From NCBI RefSeq assembly GCF_045679555.1, contig NC_092094.1, forward strand, positions 13,401,612 through 13,465,611: DNA of 64,000 bases. Reading direction: 5' to 3'. The position numbers and the translations under genes are program-made. The notes under the pieces are model-generated. The model saw only the letters and a program-made list of their open reading frames with translations. It ran no database searches and was not told the DNA's origin. This document shows positions 1 through 11,296 of this stretch, piece by piece. Origin of the DNA: Salvelinus alpinus (lineage: Eukaryota > Chordata > Actinopteri > Salmoniformes > Salmonidae). Position 1 is the stretch's first letter. Each line of letters begins with the position of its first letter.

Positions 1-1032
1 TCTGAGGGTCCTGAGCGCTCTGGAGCAGGTTTTCATCAATGATCTCTCTGTATTTTGCACTGTTCATCTGTGCCTCAATTTTGACTAGTCTCCCAGTCCC
101 TGCAGCTGAAAAATATCTCCACAGCATGATGCTGCCACCACCATGCTTCACTGTAGGGATGGTGCCAGGTTTCCTCCAAATGTGATGCTTGGCATTCAGT
201 CCATTAGTTCAATCTTTGTTTCATCAGACCAGAGAATCTTGTTTTTAACATGGCCTGAGTCCTTTAGGTGCCTTTTGGCAAACGCCAAGAGGGGTGTGAT
301 GTGTCTTTTACTGAGGAGTGGCTTCCGTCTGGCAACTCTACCATAAAAGCCTGATTGGTGGAGTGCTGCAGAGATGGTTGTGCTTCTGGAAGGTTCTCCC
401 ATCTCCACAGAGGAACTCTGGAGAACTGTCAGAGTGACCATCGGGTTCTTGGTTACTTTCCTGACCAAGGTCCTTCTCCCTGATTGCTCAGTTTGGCCGG
501 GCGTCCAACTCTAGGAAGAGTCTTGGTGCTTCCAAACTTATTTCATTTACGATTGATGGAGGCCACTGTTCTTGGGGACCTTCGATAATGCAGACATTTT
601 TGGTACCCTTCCCCAGATCTGTGCCTTGACACAATCCTGTCTCGGAGCTCTACGGACAATTACTTTGACCTTATGGCTTGGTTTTTGCTCTGACATGCAC
701 TGTCAACTGTGGGACCTTATATAGACAGGTGTGTGCCTTTCCAAATCATGTCCAATCATTTGAATTTACCACAGGTGGACTCCAGTCAAGTTGTAGAAAC
801 ATCTCAAGGATGATTAAGGGAAACAGGATGCACCTGAGCTCAATTTCGAGTCTCATAACAAAGGGTCTGAATACTTATGTAAATAAGGCATTTCTGTTTT
901 CACTTTGTCATTATGGGGTATTTTGTGTAGATTGATGAGGAGAAAATATAATTTAATAAATTTTAGAATAAGGCTGTAAAGTAACAAAATGTGGAAAATG
1001 TCAAGGGGTCTGAAAACTTTCCGAATGCACTG
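1..1032 (-). mobile_element. Tc1-like DNA transposon (subfamily A), cut by window edge
   Basis: A degenerate Tc1/mariner element whose transposase reads on the minus strand. The right terminal inverted repeat ends at 1032 and is followed by a TA at 1033-1034, the usual Tc1 target site. Minus-strand frame 196-468 gives a recognisable transposase piece with a helix-turn-helix-like region and the WSDETKIEL block that carries the first catalytic Asp of the DDE triad; 1-195 continues with a GGSIMLW-like block in another frame. The frame is broken, so no functional enzyme is encoded. The rest of the element lies outside the window. A copy of the same subfamily is at 13419-15521. Confidence 0.9.
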
Positions 1033-1292
1033 TACAACCTGACGTGATAAATGTCGTCACAATAACATAATTGCCACCAGTTTTGCGCACTGGGACACTC
1101 TTTGGGATCACAAACAATGCAGCTACTGTAATACATGTGGGTATTGGTATTATTTGGACTTAAGTCTTAGCGTAGCTCAATAAATCTGAAATGTACATCC
1201 ATATGTGCGGAAGGAAGCCTCTTTATTGCAAGACCTTTGGGTTTGCTTTCAGAGGTTCTTGAAACCATTGCGCTTAGAACTGGTGCGTTGAC

Positions 1293-1481
1293 CTGGGTTA
1301 ACTAGGTTAATTAGAGGCTGTGTTAACTAGGTTAATTAGAGTCTGGGTTAACTAGGTTAATTAGAGGCTGGGTTAACTAGGTTAATTAGAAGCTGAGTTA
1401 ACTAGGTTAATTAGAGGCTGGGTTAACTAGGTTAATTAGAGGCTGGGTTAACTAGGTTAATTAGAGGCTGGGTTAACTAGG
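1293..1481. repeat. 24-bp minisatellite, about 8 copies
   Basis: Head-to-tail array of a 24 bp unit built from GGTTAACTAGG followed by TTAATTAGAGGCT. Copies differ at one or two positions. It is non-coding on both strands. Confidence 0.92.
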
Positions 1482-1845
1482 TTTGTGTAGATAATAATCA
1501 ATAACAGTGACAGTAGGATACAGTGTCTCACTGAGATACATTTCCAATGACCTCCCCTCATGAGCAGCTGTTGACTGAAAATTCAATATAGTCAACTTGA
1601 TGATCAAAATAAGACATAGATTGTCATTATAACCTAATGTATTACCTACTGTCTGTATCTGTTAGATTTTCCGGTCCGTTGGTCTAGAATTTAATCCCAG
1701 GTTTTATTAGTCCCACGACTTCAATCACATGTCATAGTGAGGACCTGTTGTTTTCAAAATAAAATATCCTGCATAGAGTAGATTAATTAATAGAATAAAG
1801 TAGATGATCTCTCTTCCTCCATTTCATTTTCAACATCATATGTCC

Positions 1846-2457
1846 ACGGGGGGGGGGGGGGTTGTTGGTATGTCTGGGAGGAGATTGTTAGTATGTCCGG
1901 GGGGGGGTTGTTGTATGTCCGGGAGGGGGTTGTTAGTATGTCTATGAGGAGGTTGTTAATATGTCCACGGGGGGGTTGTTGTATGTCCGGGGGGGGGGTG
2001 TCGTTAGTATGTCCGTGAGGAGGTTGTTGTATGTCCGGGAGGGGATTGTTAGTATGTCCACGAGGGGGTTGTTAGTATGTCTATGAGGAGGTTGTTGATA
2101 TGTCTACGAGGGGGTTGTTAGTATGTCCACGTGGCTGTGGTTGTTAGTATGTCCAGGAGGCTGTGGTTGTTAGTATGTCCAGGAGGCAGTGGTTGTTAGT
2201 ATGTCCAGGAGGCTGTGGTTGTTAGTATGTCCACGTGGCTGTGGTTGTTAGTATGTCCAGGAGGCTGTGGTTGTTAGTATGTCCAGGAGGCTGTGTTTGT
2301 TAGTATGTCCAGGAGGCTGTGGTTGTTAGTATGTCCAGGAGGCTGTGGTTGTTAGTATGTCCACGTGGCTGTGGTTGTTAGTATGTCCAGGAGGCTGTGG
2401 TTGTTAGTATGTCCAGGAGGCTGTGGTTGTTAGTATGTCCAGGAGGCTGTGGTTGTT
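1846..2457. repeat. G-rich minisatellite, about 26-bp unit
   Basis: Degenerate array of about 24 to 27 bp units with the core TTGTTAGTATGTCC. The left half has runs of 7 to 13 G residues per unit; the right half is more regular, with units ending AGGAGGCTGTGG. The G runs on the plus strand are spaced so that G-quadruplexes are possible. No coding frame is supported. Confidence 0.9.
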
Positions 2458-2542
2458 TATTCCAAGGTCTTATATCAGATTTATTCAATATGTCTTAATG
2501 CTGAGTTACCAATACACTAAACTAAATTGAAGCTTCTGTCTG

Positions 2543-2927
2543 TAACGTTTCTATCTATCTCTAACTTTAACGTTTCTATCTATCTCTAACTTTAACGTTT
2601 CTATCTATCTCTAACTTTAACGTTTCTATCTATCTCTAACTTTAACGTTTCTATCTATCTCTAACTTTAACGTTTCTATCTATCTCTAATTTTAACGTTT
2701 CTATCTATCTCTAACTTTAACGTTTCTATCTATCTCTAACTTTAACGTTTCTATCTATCTCTAATTTTAACGTTTCTATCTATCTCTAACTTTAACGTTT
2801 CTATCTATCTCTAACTTTAACGGTTCTATCTATCTCTAACTTTAACGTTTCTATCTATCTCTAACTTTAACGTTTCTATCTATCTCTAACTTTAACGGTT
2901 CTATCTATCTCTAACTTTAACGGTTCT
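2543..2927. repeat. 25-bp minisatellite, about 15 copies
   Basis: Very regular array of a 25 bp unit containing AACGTTTCTATCTATCTC; an embedded (CTAT)n motif suggests it grew out of a tetranucleotide repeat. A few units carry CGGTTC instead of CGTTTC, mostly near the right end. Confidence 0.95.
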
Positions 2928-2945
2928 TTGTCTGGTTGTTGATAC

Positions 2946-3128
2946 CTTCAGATGGTTCAGCTCAGCAACCGTTCTTTCTTTGCGTGATTCTATATAACCA
3001 CCCACTGTATAGTGAAAAGTCATCCATGAGTCCATCACCCTCGTCACAGTGAAAGCCAGGTCATCCATCTGTATCCAGTGATTGTGCTGTGTTGCCCTCA
3101 GGACCTCTGCAAGTGGATGATTATACAC
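2946..3128 (-). other. Candidate isolated coding exon, unidentified
   Basis: On the minus strand an open stretch of 61 codons lies between a possible acceptor (ATTCAG, just above 3128) and a possible donor (CTGAAG followed by GTATC, at 2946/2945). An alternative acceptor (CTTGCAG) would start the exon at 3106. The translation looks protein-like, with the hydrophobic/aromatic stretch WMTFHYTVGGY and a charged end ESRKERTVAELNHLK. I do not recognise the family. No matching exon was seen nearby: the sequence to the left is minisatellite and to the right is unassigned. It could be an exon of a gene extending off the left edge, a relic, or chance. Confidence 0.3.
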
Positions 3129-3529
3129 CTGAATCCCAGTGAGAGGTTGTCACGGACACCATTGTTGCCGTGGAGAGGTTACAAGGGGGGTTAGAGGCGG
3201 GCCAACTACTGGTGGTGATGACATGACGCACTATCCTCAGATTTACTGTGTCATCATGTTACATGTCACAGACAGACAGAGTCATTTATACAAGTTGTTC
3301 TCTATATGTCTTATCCCAATAACAGCATTACCTAAAGACTCAAACCCTACAGTATGACCTGTTGTGATATAAAAGGCTCACAATTACAAATCAAGGCACG
3401 TGAGGGAAAACTGTGAATGTTCAGTGAAATTAAGAACCTGTCATAAGCTATATTGGGTAAAAGAAATGGCATACAAATGGCTAATGTCTACATACATAAG
3501 CTAAAATATTGTAATCATACACTTTTAGA

Positions 3530-3880
3530 GAAAAAGGTTGAAAAAGGGTTCTTCGTTTGTCCCCATAAGACATGTGTCAAACTCATTCCATGGTGGGCAG
3601 AGTGACTGCAGGTTTTCGCTCCTCACTTGTCCTTGATTGATAAATTAAGGTCAGTAATTAGTTATGAACTTCCCTCACCTGGTTGTCTAGGTTTTAATTG
3701 AAAGGAGACAGACACTTTGCCCTCCATGGAATGAGTTTGACACCCCTGCCACAGGAGAACCCTTTTTGGTTCCAGGTAAAACCCTTTGGGTTCCACGTAG
3801 AGCCCTCTGTGAAAAGGGTTCTTCAAAGGGTTCTCCTATGGGGACAGCCAAATAACCCTTTTAGGTTCTAGATAGCTATT
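3530..3880. mobile_element. Dispersed GGGTTCT-rich miniature element, split by a MITE
   Basis: Short palindromic repeat made of blocks such as AAAGGGTTCTTC, TTTGGTTCCAGGTA and TGTCCCCATA. A second copy is at 21819-21978. The sequence is interrupted after GTCCCCATA by the MITE at 3573-3745 and resumes with GGAGAACCC. No coding capacity. Confidence 0.75.
3573..3745. mobile_element. MITE with TGTCAAACTCATTCCA termini, copy 1
   Basis: Ends TGTCAAACTCATTCCATGG and CCATGGAATGAGTTTGACAC are near-perfect inverted repeats about 170 bp apart. Other copies are at 4141-4279 and 46323-46506. It is non-coding. This copy lies inside another repeat, so it is the younger of the two. Confidence 0.85.
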
Positions 3881-3910
3881 TTGTGTATACAACAACTTCT
3901 GTCTGCTACA

Positions 3911-4334
3911 GACATAGGATCTTAATTTGTCCAGTTTCTTACAGCAGGAAAATAATCCTGCAGCAACAGGAAATTTGAATTCATGTGTGGATTATACTGT
4001 ATAATTAATTAATAGGCATTTTTGTAGGGGTCTCAGTCATTTTTTTGATACATTTTTAGTTAGGGCAAATCAAGACTGACATTCTTTTCTGTAAATTACA
4101 AACTTCAAAAGCTTTTTTAAACCATGAAAACACGACAACGGGTGCAAAACTAATTCCATGGAGGGCCTAGGGTCTGCAGTTTTTTAAAACTAATTAGTGA
4201 CCTTAGTTAATCAATCAAGTACAAGGGAGGAGCGAAAACCCACAGCCACTCGGCCTTCTGTGGAATGAGTTTGACACCTGTGCACTACGAGTTTGCATTT
4301 CCTGCTGTGTGTGATCATATTAAGATCATACATC
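3911..4334. mobile_element. Palindromic miniature element (GATGTAGGATCTTAAT termini), copy 1
   Basis: Left end GACATAGGATCTTAATTTG and right end ATTAAGATCATACATC are inverted repeats. The interior has AACAGGAAATTTGAATTC and GTTTGCATTTCCTGCTG arms. A shorter, uninterrupted copy is at 18568-18801. This copy is enlarged by the MITE at 4141-4279. Non-coding. Confidence 0.8.
4141..4279. mobile_element. MITE with TGTCAAACTCATTCCA termini, copy 2
   Basis: Same family as 3573-3745. The right end TGGAATGAGTTTGACACC is well preserved; the left end is mutated (TGCAAAACTAATTCCATGG). It is inserted in the right half of the element at 3911-4334. Confidence 0.82.
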
Positions 4335-6997
4335 CTACATCTAATTCGGTTCTTTGTTTTTCATCTAACCCATTTGTTTTATACCCACAACAGTCTTGCT
4401 CTCCACATCTTGCTCTCCACATCTCCACGTTTTATCTGCTCACTTCCTACATCTGCTTACCGCATCCCACAACAAAAGTGATTCATCCCCTAAAATGTCC
4501 TCCATTCTAATTCATAGAGATGTGCAATCATGCATAGCCATTATCTGTCACTGAACTCGAAACAAATGGTTTCCAGTCAGAAAAGTTTACCAGTCAGAAT
4601 GTTGATCAGTGTTATTTCTCACAGGTGACAGTGCTTATTGATTGGCTGGTAGTAGGGTACTATTGCTGGTAGTCACTCACATTTAGTGCTCATTAAATCA
4701 AAAAGGAACTGGGAGCATCGAGAGGATCGCATCCAAAGCCGACTGATAAAATCATAGAGACACCATCTGCTCTAACTCTGTCCCCCAAACAAATGTACTC
4801 ATATAAGGACGTGTCTAGAGAGATACCGTTCAATAAGGATGCTGCTCATTGCTGTGACTTTGACTGTAAAATGAACCTGCTAACTACCGTGAGATAAAAC
4901 ATTTAAGTTATTGTTATACTATAATTTTGTTTATCAGACCAAAATATGACGAATATTCTGCCTGATAGCTAGGTTAATATATATCTGTTGACTGATATAT
5001 AATATATATCTGTGTATTTTCCCCTTTTAGTATTTTTGTCGTTTGTTTAAACCTATAAGAGCAGCAAGGAAAGTGGGCATTGGAGATGTTTAGGCTTGTG
5101 TATGGATAATACACTTTTACGTTTAGCTGAATGAATGCAACTTTGATGTGGATGTATGATTTGAGTGTAATGGTCTGGAAACCTAATGGGGTGATCAAAC
5201 AGAGTGCTTCCAAACTGGAAAAATGTATTTGTAAAACAACGCAGGCAAATCAATGGTTATCAATGAGAGAAATAGGATTGTAGGAACATAGGGAGGGTCT
5301 AAGGCTGCATGTTGCTGTCTTTCAGAAAATGTGTTTCAACTTTTGATGCATCAAGAAGCACAAATGGTGCCCCGTGTGAGGATGTTTTACACAACCTTCA
5401 AACCAACATTTAATAGGAAACCTACTGGGAGTGTAGGAGGATCAAAACCATAACTTGTTGTTGTGCAGGTATGTGCACTCCTTCCAGAACTTCAGCCATA
5501 CAGATAGTAAAGCTGCGCTACTGATTCAGATTGCAGCACTCTTGGTAGAACAGACAACAGCAGTAACTCAATCAATGCTTTGTGTAGTTAAAGGTCTCAG
5601 TCATTAGTTCTAAATGAGAGACATTACATTCAACTCCCCACAGGCTGATTAATACACCTTAAAATACGTCCAGACATGTATGCCAGCTGTGTCTGTTTGG
5701 TTTGGAGTTAAGTACCACTGATATCATCAACATACTTGTATTGTACAGCGCATTCTGTGAAGCCATTCAGCTCATGTTCCACAGAACAATTTCAATTCTA
5801 TTTTACGCTTCTTGGCTTAGACTTCCTCAATTCTAAAAGAGAGGAAGAAGGAGGTAAATATAGTAAGTGAACAAAACAGTTTTGTCACCCCCGACACACT
5901 GGGCTAACTAATCCCACTGCTTGAGATGAATTTACCCGGTCTAAAGGAACTACATCCGCTTTCTGGGTTCACTAATAAGATGGAAGTAATAAGCTCCTGG
6001 ATACCACTTTAGCATGCCAGTCGTGCGTTATAAAGACCCATTGCATCAGGCTTTCACATTACAGTGGTAGCTGTTGTAGCTGTCAACAAACAAACTTTGC
6101 TTGGGGCGCATAAGCAATTTAAAAAGGGATCTCACAGTCATCTAATATGGGTGGGAAATCACGTTCTATGTTAATTAAGTGCAAAGCAATGTTTGGTTCA
6201 TGCATGAAAGGACATTTTAGTGGGAAGATGGTTTTCTAAGTGGTATTCAGTACAGATGTTTAATCCTGAACCTGATGATCCCTCTTGTTGATTGACTTTG
6301 ATTGAAGAATTCAGAGAGGGGTAAAGCACACACAGAGTAGTGAAGTACTGTTTTTATTACTTCTGACAGGAAGTGGACAGCACAAAAACCCTGAAAAAAG
6401 GAGCTAGTTGCAACGTGTAAGTGTTTTAATGCTCAATATGTCTGGCAAATAAAAGTCAATTTTTTTGTTTTAAAAAGCATTAGAAACAAATGTGCATTAG
6501 AAACAACTGAAAATCAATAGGATATTCACTCTAGTTACATTCAGTGTGTGAGAGGTTTGTGTTGGATCCACATGCCTGCTGCGTGTAGCCTTAAGCTGAT
6601 ACTTCCCTCTTTTCATGTGCTCTACGCTTTCTGACCTCTTACCGCCATTCAAAAGGATTACAATGAAAACCGGTCTGGGGTACTTGTTAGACCATTCCCC
6701 ACTAAGTCAATTCTCACTCTCCCAAGACATGTGGCTGGCCACTCCAAAGCCTGGGGCTGAAATGTAATCTTCGGCTTTGCACAGCAAATCACATGGATGG
6801 CCTTGGATTCAGATACAGTATAGGAGGGATCAGGAAAACAGGGTTTCTTATCTTGCCACAGTGTATATATTTGTTTGTTTTTTGGGGTATTATGTTAGGA
6901 TACCCATTAGTTGTTGCGAAAGCAGCAGCTACTCTTCCTGTATTGAAAGTCGTCTGGGGAAAAAAGAAGACAAACCAATGAGACAGACGATCCAAGC
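4335..6997. other. Unassigned non-coding sequence
   Basis: AT-rich sequence with short open frames only (below about 95 codons), none with a recognisable domain or convincing splice borders. I see no RNA gene and no clear transposon end in this stretch. Confidence 0.6.
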
Positions 6998-8507
6998 CAC
7001 GATCCAAGCCAGCTGTTCATCGACTACAGCTCAGCATTTAACACCATAGTACCCTCCAAACTCGTCATCAAGCTCGAGACCCTGGGTCTCGACCCCGCCC
7101 TGTGCAACTGGGTCCTGGACTTCCTGACGAGCCGCCCCCAGGTGGTGAGGGTAGGTAACAACATCTCCACCCCGCTGATCCTCAACACTGGGGCCCCACA
7201 AGGGTGCGTTCTGAGCCCTCTCCTGTACTCCCTGTTCACCCACGACTGCGTGGCCATGCACGCCTCCAACTCAATCATCAAGTTTGCGGACGACACTACA
7301 GTGGTAGGCTTGATTACCAACAACGACGAGACGGCCTACAGGTAGGAGGTGAGGGCCCTCGGAGTGTGGTGTCAGGAAAATAACCTCACACTCAACGTCA
7401 ACAAAACAAAGGAGATGATTGTGGACTTCAGGAAACAGCAGAGGGAACACCCCCCTATCCACATCGACACATCGACAGTAGTGGAGAAGGTGGAAAGTTT
7501 TAAGTTCCTCGGTGTACACATCACGGACAAACTGAATTGGTCCACCCATATAGACAGCGTTGTGAAGAAGGCGCAGCAGCGCCTCTTCAACCTCAGGAGG
7601 CTGAAGAAATTCGGCTTGTCACCAAAAGCACTGACAAACTTCTACAGATGCACAATCGAGAGCATCCTGTTGGGCTGTATCACGCCTGGTACGGCAACTG
7701 CTCCGCCCACAACCGTAAGGCTCTCCAGAGGGTAGTGAGGTCTGCACAACGCATCACCGGGGGCAAACTACCTGCCCTCCAGGACACCTACACCACCCGA
7801 TGTCACAGGAAGGCCATAAAGATCATCAAGGACAACAACCACCCGAGCCACTGCCTGTTCACCCCGCTATCATCCAGAAGGCGAGGTCAGTACAGGTGCA
7901 TCAAAGCAGGGCCCGAGAGACTGAAAAACAGCTTCTATCTCAAGGCCATCAGACTGTTAAACAGTCATCACTAACATTTAGTGGCCGCTGCCAACATACT
8001 GACTCAACTCCAGCCACTTTAATAATGGGAATTGATGGAAATTATGTCAAAATGTATCACTAGCCACTTTAAACAATGCCACTTAATATAATGTTTACAT
8101 ACCCTACATCACTTATCTCATATGTATATGTATATACTGTACTGTATATCATCCACTGCATCTTGCCATCTTTATGTAATACATGTATCACTAGCCACTT
8201 TAAACTATGCCACTTTATGTTTACATACCCTACATTACTCATCTCATATGTATAGACTGTACACTATACCATCTACTGCATCTTGCCTATGCCGTTCTGT
8301 ACCATCACTCATTCATATATCTTTATGTACATATTCTTTATCCCTTTACACTTGTGTGTATAAGGTAGTAGTTGTGGAATTGTTAGGTTAGATTACTTGT
8401 TGGTTATTACTGCATTGTCGGAACTAGAAGCATAAGCATTTCGCTACACTCGCATTAACATCTGCTAACCATGTGTATGTGACAAATACAATTTGATTTG
8501 ATTTGAT
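6998..8507 (+). mobile_element. 5'-truncated LINE (L2/CR1/Rex-type), copy A
   Basis: Non-LTR retrotransposon reading on the plus strand. Translated blocks show reverse transcriptase motifs [12 protein letters not shown] (in a disturbed frame at the start), [20 protein letters not shown] and [12 protein letters not shown], then a C-terminal region (KFLGVHITDKLNW, KKAQQRLFNLRRLKKFG). A TAG at about 7343 and frame changes near 7690 break it. The 3' end is an AT-rich untranslated region ending TGTGACAAATACAATTTGATTTGATTTGA, a typical salmonid LINE tail. The 5' part (endonuclease) is missing, as usual for LINE insertions. Confidence 0.92.
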
Positions 8508-8764
8508 GGCCATTGTAAAGCATGAGGTTAAGCGATATAAAGCAGGCTAAATAGACTACTGCTCATCATTACTTTACAAATTGTCACGAGAGCACAATTT
8601 AAATGGACTCTGTCGTCCAAGACTCCTAGTATGCTAACATTCAATTTTAGCAACGGCTTCTAAAATGCTAATGGATACAAATCTTTGAAAATATTTATTT
8701 TGGAAAAGACAGCGACTTTATGTATATGTCTTTCAATCGGCAACAGTTTCACACAGACACTGTA

Positions 8765-9191
8765 ATGTAGTCAGCAGTAGCAGCATAAGCAGAAGTAGAA
8801 GCAGTAGCAGTTGTAATATCGTTACAAAAAAAAGATAGCAATTTTGAAACTGCAGTAAAAGTGCAGTAGCTGCAGTTATTTTGGACGCAGTGATTGCAGA
8901 ATAACTGCAGTGTACTTGGGTTGAACGGCAGTTATACTACACTGTAACTGCAGTTAAACTGCAAAATGAATGCAGTAAAATAATGTGTTATTTAGGACGC
9001 AGTATTTGCAGCCTCCTGCAGTTATACTGCATTCTAATTACAGTTATACTACAAGTGTACTGCAGTTATACTGTACTCTGACAGCAATCTTTTTTCATAA
9101 GGGTAGCAGTAGTATTAGCAGCAGAAGTAGCAGTAGCAGCAGCAGTAGTAATAGCAGCAGCAGCAGTAGTAGCAGCAGCAGTAGCAGTAAG
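8765..9191. repeat. AGC/AGT trinucleotide repeat split by a palindromic element
   Basis: AGCAGT-type repeats at 8770-8820 and 9100-9191 flank an unrelated block (about 8822-9099) made of repeated ACTGCAGTTATACTGCA-like motifs and their complements. This block starts near GTAACAAAAAAAGATAGCAA and ends near CAATCTTTTTTCATAAGGG, so it looks like a MITE-type insertion into the microsatellite. Confidence 0.7.
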
Positions 9192-9193
9192 AC

Positions 9194-9942
9194 TTTAAGA
9201 TTGCTGTACACCAGCAGAACCCATCCAATTTGAAGGAGTTGGATTAGTTTTGCCTTGAAGAATGGGCAAAAATCCCAGTGGCTAGATGTGCCAAGCTTAT
9301 AGAGACATACCCCAAGAGACCCCAGCTGTAATTTCTGCAAAAGGTGGCTCTACAAAGTATTGACTTGGGGGGGTGAATGTCACGGGTGTTGAAAGATGAG
9401 GACCAAGGTGCAGCGTGGTGAGCGTACATCTTCTTTATTAAATCAAATTGACGCCGAACAAAACAATAAACACTACAAAAAACAAACCGTGAAGCTCAAA
9501 GGCTATGTGCCCTAAACAAAGTCAACTTCCCACAAACACAGGTGGAAAAAAGAGCTACCTAAGTATGGTTCTCAATCAGAGACAACGATAGACAGATGTC
9601 CCTGATTGAGAACCATACCCGGCCAAAACATAGAAATAGAAAATCATAGAAACACAAAACATAGAATGTCCACCCCAACTCACGCCCTGACCAAACCAAA
9701 ATAGAGACATAAAAAGGATCTCTAAGGTCAGGGCGTGACAGTGAATAGTTATGCACGCTCAAGTTCAGTTTTTTTGTTTTATTTCTTGTTTGTTTCACAA
9801 TAAAAAATATTTTGCATCTTCATGTTGGCATGTTGTGTAAATCAAATGATACAATCCCCCCAAAAATCTATTTTAATTCCAGGTTATAAGGCAACAAAAT
9901 ATGAAAAATGCCAAGGGGGGTGAATACTTTCGCAAGCCACTG
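9194..9942 (+). mobile_element. 3' part of a Tc1-like transposon (subfamily B), split by an LTR
   Basis: Corresponds to the 3' half of the Tc1 element at 61293-62920: the end of the transposase (CCAGCAGAACCCATCCAA and onwards), then a 3' region ending GTGAATACTTTCGCAAGCCACTG with TA after it. The 5' part is missing and the left edge abuts an AGC repeat. The element is interrupted by the solo LTR at 9378-9740 exactly at GTGAA; removing the LTR and one GTGAA restores the order seen in the other copy. Confidence 0.88.
9378..9740 (-). mobile_element. Solo LTR, family L363, copy 1
   Basis: 363 bp, starting TGTCACGG and ending GCGTGACA (TG...CA borders), flanked by a perfect 5 bp duplication GTGAA at 9373-9377 and 9741-9745. 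Read on the minus strand it has an AATAAAG polyadenylation motif about 55 bases before the end, so the LTR points to the minus strand. No internal retrovirus-like genes are present: it is a solo LTR. Sister copies are at 15581-15945 and 31878-32240. Confidence 0.88.
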
Positions 9943-10035
9943 TATACTGACTAGCTAGGTTCACAATGGAAACAAAATCAGCTTGTGAAGGATTAACTTA
10001 GAGGATACTTTAGTACAACCACTAGCAACAATTTA

Positions 10036-10187
10036 ATTAGCAGTTTTAGCAGTACTAGTAGTATCAGTAGTAGTAGTAGCAGCATTAGTAATAGCAGTAG
10101 CAACAGTAGTAGTAGCAGCAGTAGTAGTAGAATCAGTAGAAGTAGTAGCAGTAGTAGCAGCAGAAGCAGTAATAGCTGTAGCAGTAT
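10036..10187. repeat. AGT/AGC compound trinucleotide microsatellite
   Basis: Interrupted (AGT)n and (AGC)n runs over about 150 bp. Non-coding. Confidence 0.9.
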
Positions 10188-10786
10188 GGGGGTTGACTTC
10201 TAATGAAAAGGGAGATAAGTAAGAACAAAGTCAGCCTTCCCACAGTGTCAAAACAAGACCTCCCATTTCACCCCTAGGCTCCACGGCCTTGAACCAGACA
10301 CCAGAGACTCTTCAGAGTAGAGGAGATTAGGAACAGAGCGTGCTCTAGACACAACTATCATCAAAGTGGGTTTACAGAGTGCACCGTATGGGGGGCTCGG
10401 GTGGATTGGGTTTGGTTTTGTTTATTTTTGCCTTTTTAAATTGATGTGTTTCCTTTGCTTGTATTGGAACCTGAACAGTATCCGGTGAAGATAATGTCTT
10501 GCATTCTGCAATTGATGAGTCATATTGTTCCCAAAGTGCATCCCACCTTTGGATGAAGCATAGGGTTGGGATTGGGCCGGGTGTAGATTTAGTTAGAGTG
10601 GGAGGAAGAGTTTGGTAATGTAATTGATGGAAGTCAGCTGAGGGAAAGAGTAAGGTAAAGTGGTGTAAACAAACCAGAGGTCTGTGTTGGCACGCAAATC
10701 CATTTTGCATAGCTCTGTATCTATTGGATACCTATTGGATGTGTTGTGCTTGCTAATGAATCTTCCCTGCCAAGCTATGTGAAGAG
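10188..10786. other. Unassigned non-coding sequence
   Basis: Holds a minus-strand open frame of 112 codons (10372-10710) with no recognisable domain, no start context and no splice partner. I treat it as chance. Confidence 0.55.
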
Positions 10787-11296
10787 AATCAAATCAAGCT
10801 TTATTTATATAGCACATTTCAGACAGGAATGCAATGCAATGTGCTTCACTGGAAAAAACTAATAAAAAACAATGAAAATAAAAACAGGAATATTTACTAC
10901 AAACATAAGAGGTTAAAAAACGAAAGAATAACAATAAAAACTGAAAGACTAAAAAAGCACGCTAAGGAAAAGCAAAGCTAAAAAGGTGTGTTTTAAGATT
11001 GCTTTTAAATGTGTCCACTGTATTGGCCCCCCTCAGGTTCTCTGGCAGGCTATTCCAGAGGCTGGGGGCTTAGTAACTAAAGGCTGCCTCTCCATGCCTC
11101 TTGGTCCTAGGCTTTGGGATAGTTAAAAGGCCAGTGCCAGAGGACCTGAGGGACCTACTGGGTACATAACTTAAAAGCATGTCTGACATGTATTGGGGTG
11201 CACAATCATGGATTGATTTAAATACCAATATAAGAATCTTAAAATATATTCTAAAACTCAGAGGCAGCCACCGCAGACGCTTTAAAACTGGTGTCA
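10787..11296 (-). mobile_element. 3' end of a second LINE family (minus strand)
   Basis: The tail AATCAAATCAAGCTTTATTT at 10787 marks the 3' end of a minus-strand LINE. The block around 11035-11130 is a typical C-terminal coding relic (on the minus strand it reads like a SGIA-rich end after an RLLTKP-like stretch). The element is interrupted at about 11297 by LINE copy B and appears to resume at 13119-13416. Confidence 0.7.

Noticed and set aside
10372..10710. Minus-strand 112-codon frame
   Set aside because: Low-complexity composition, no domain, no splice or promoter context.
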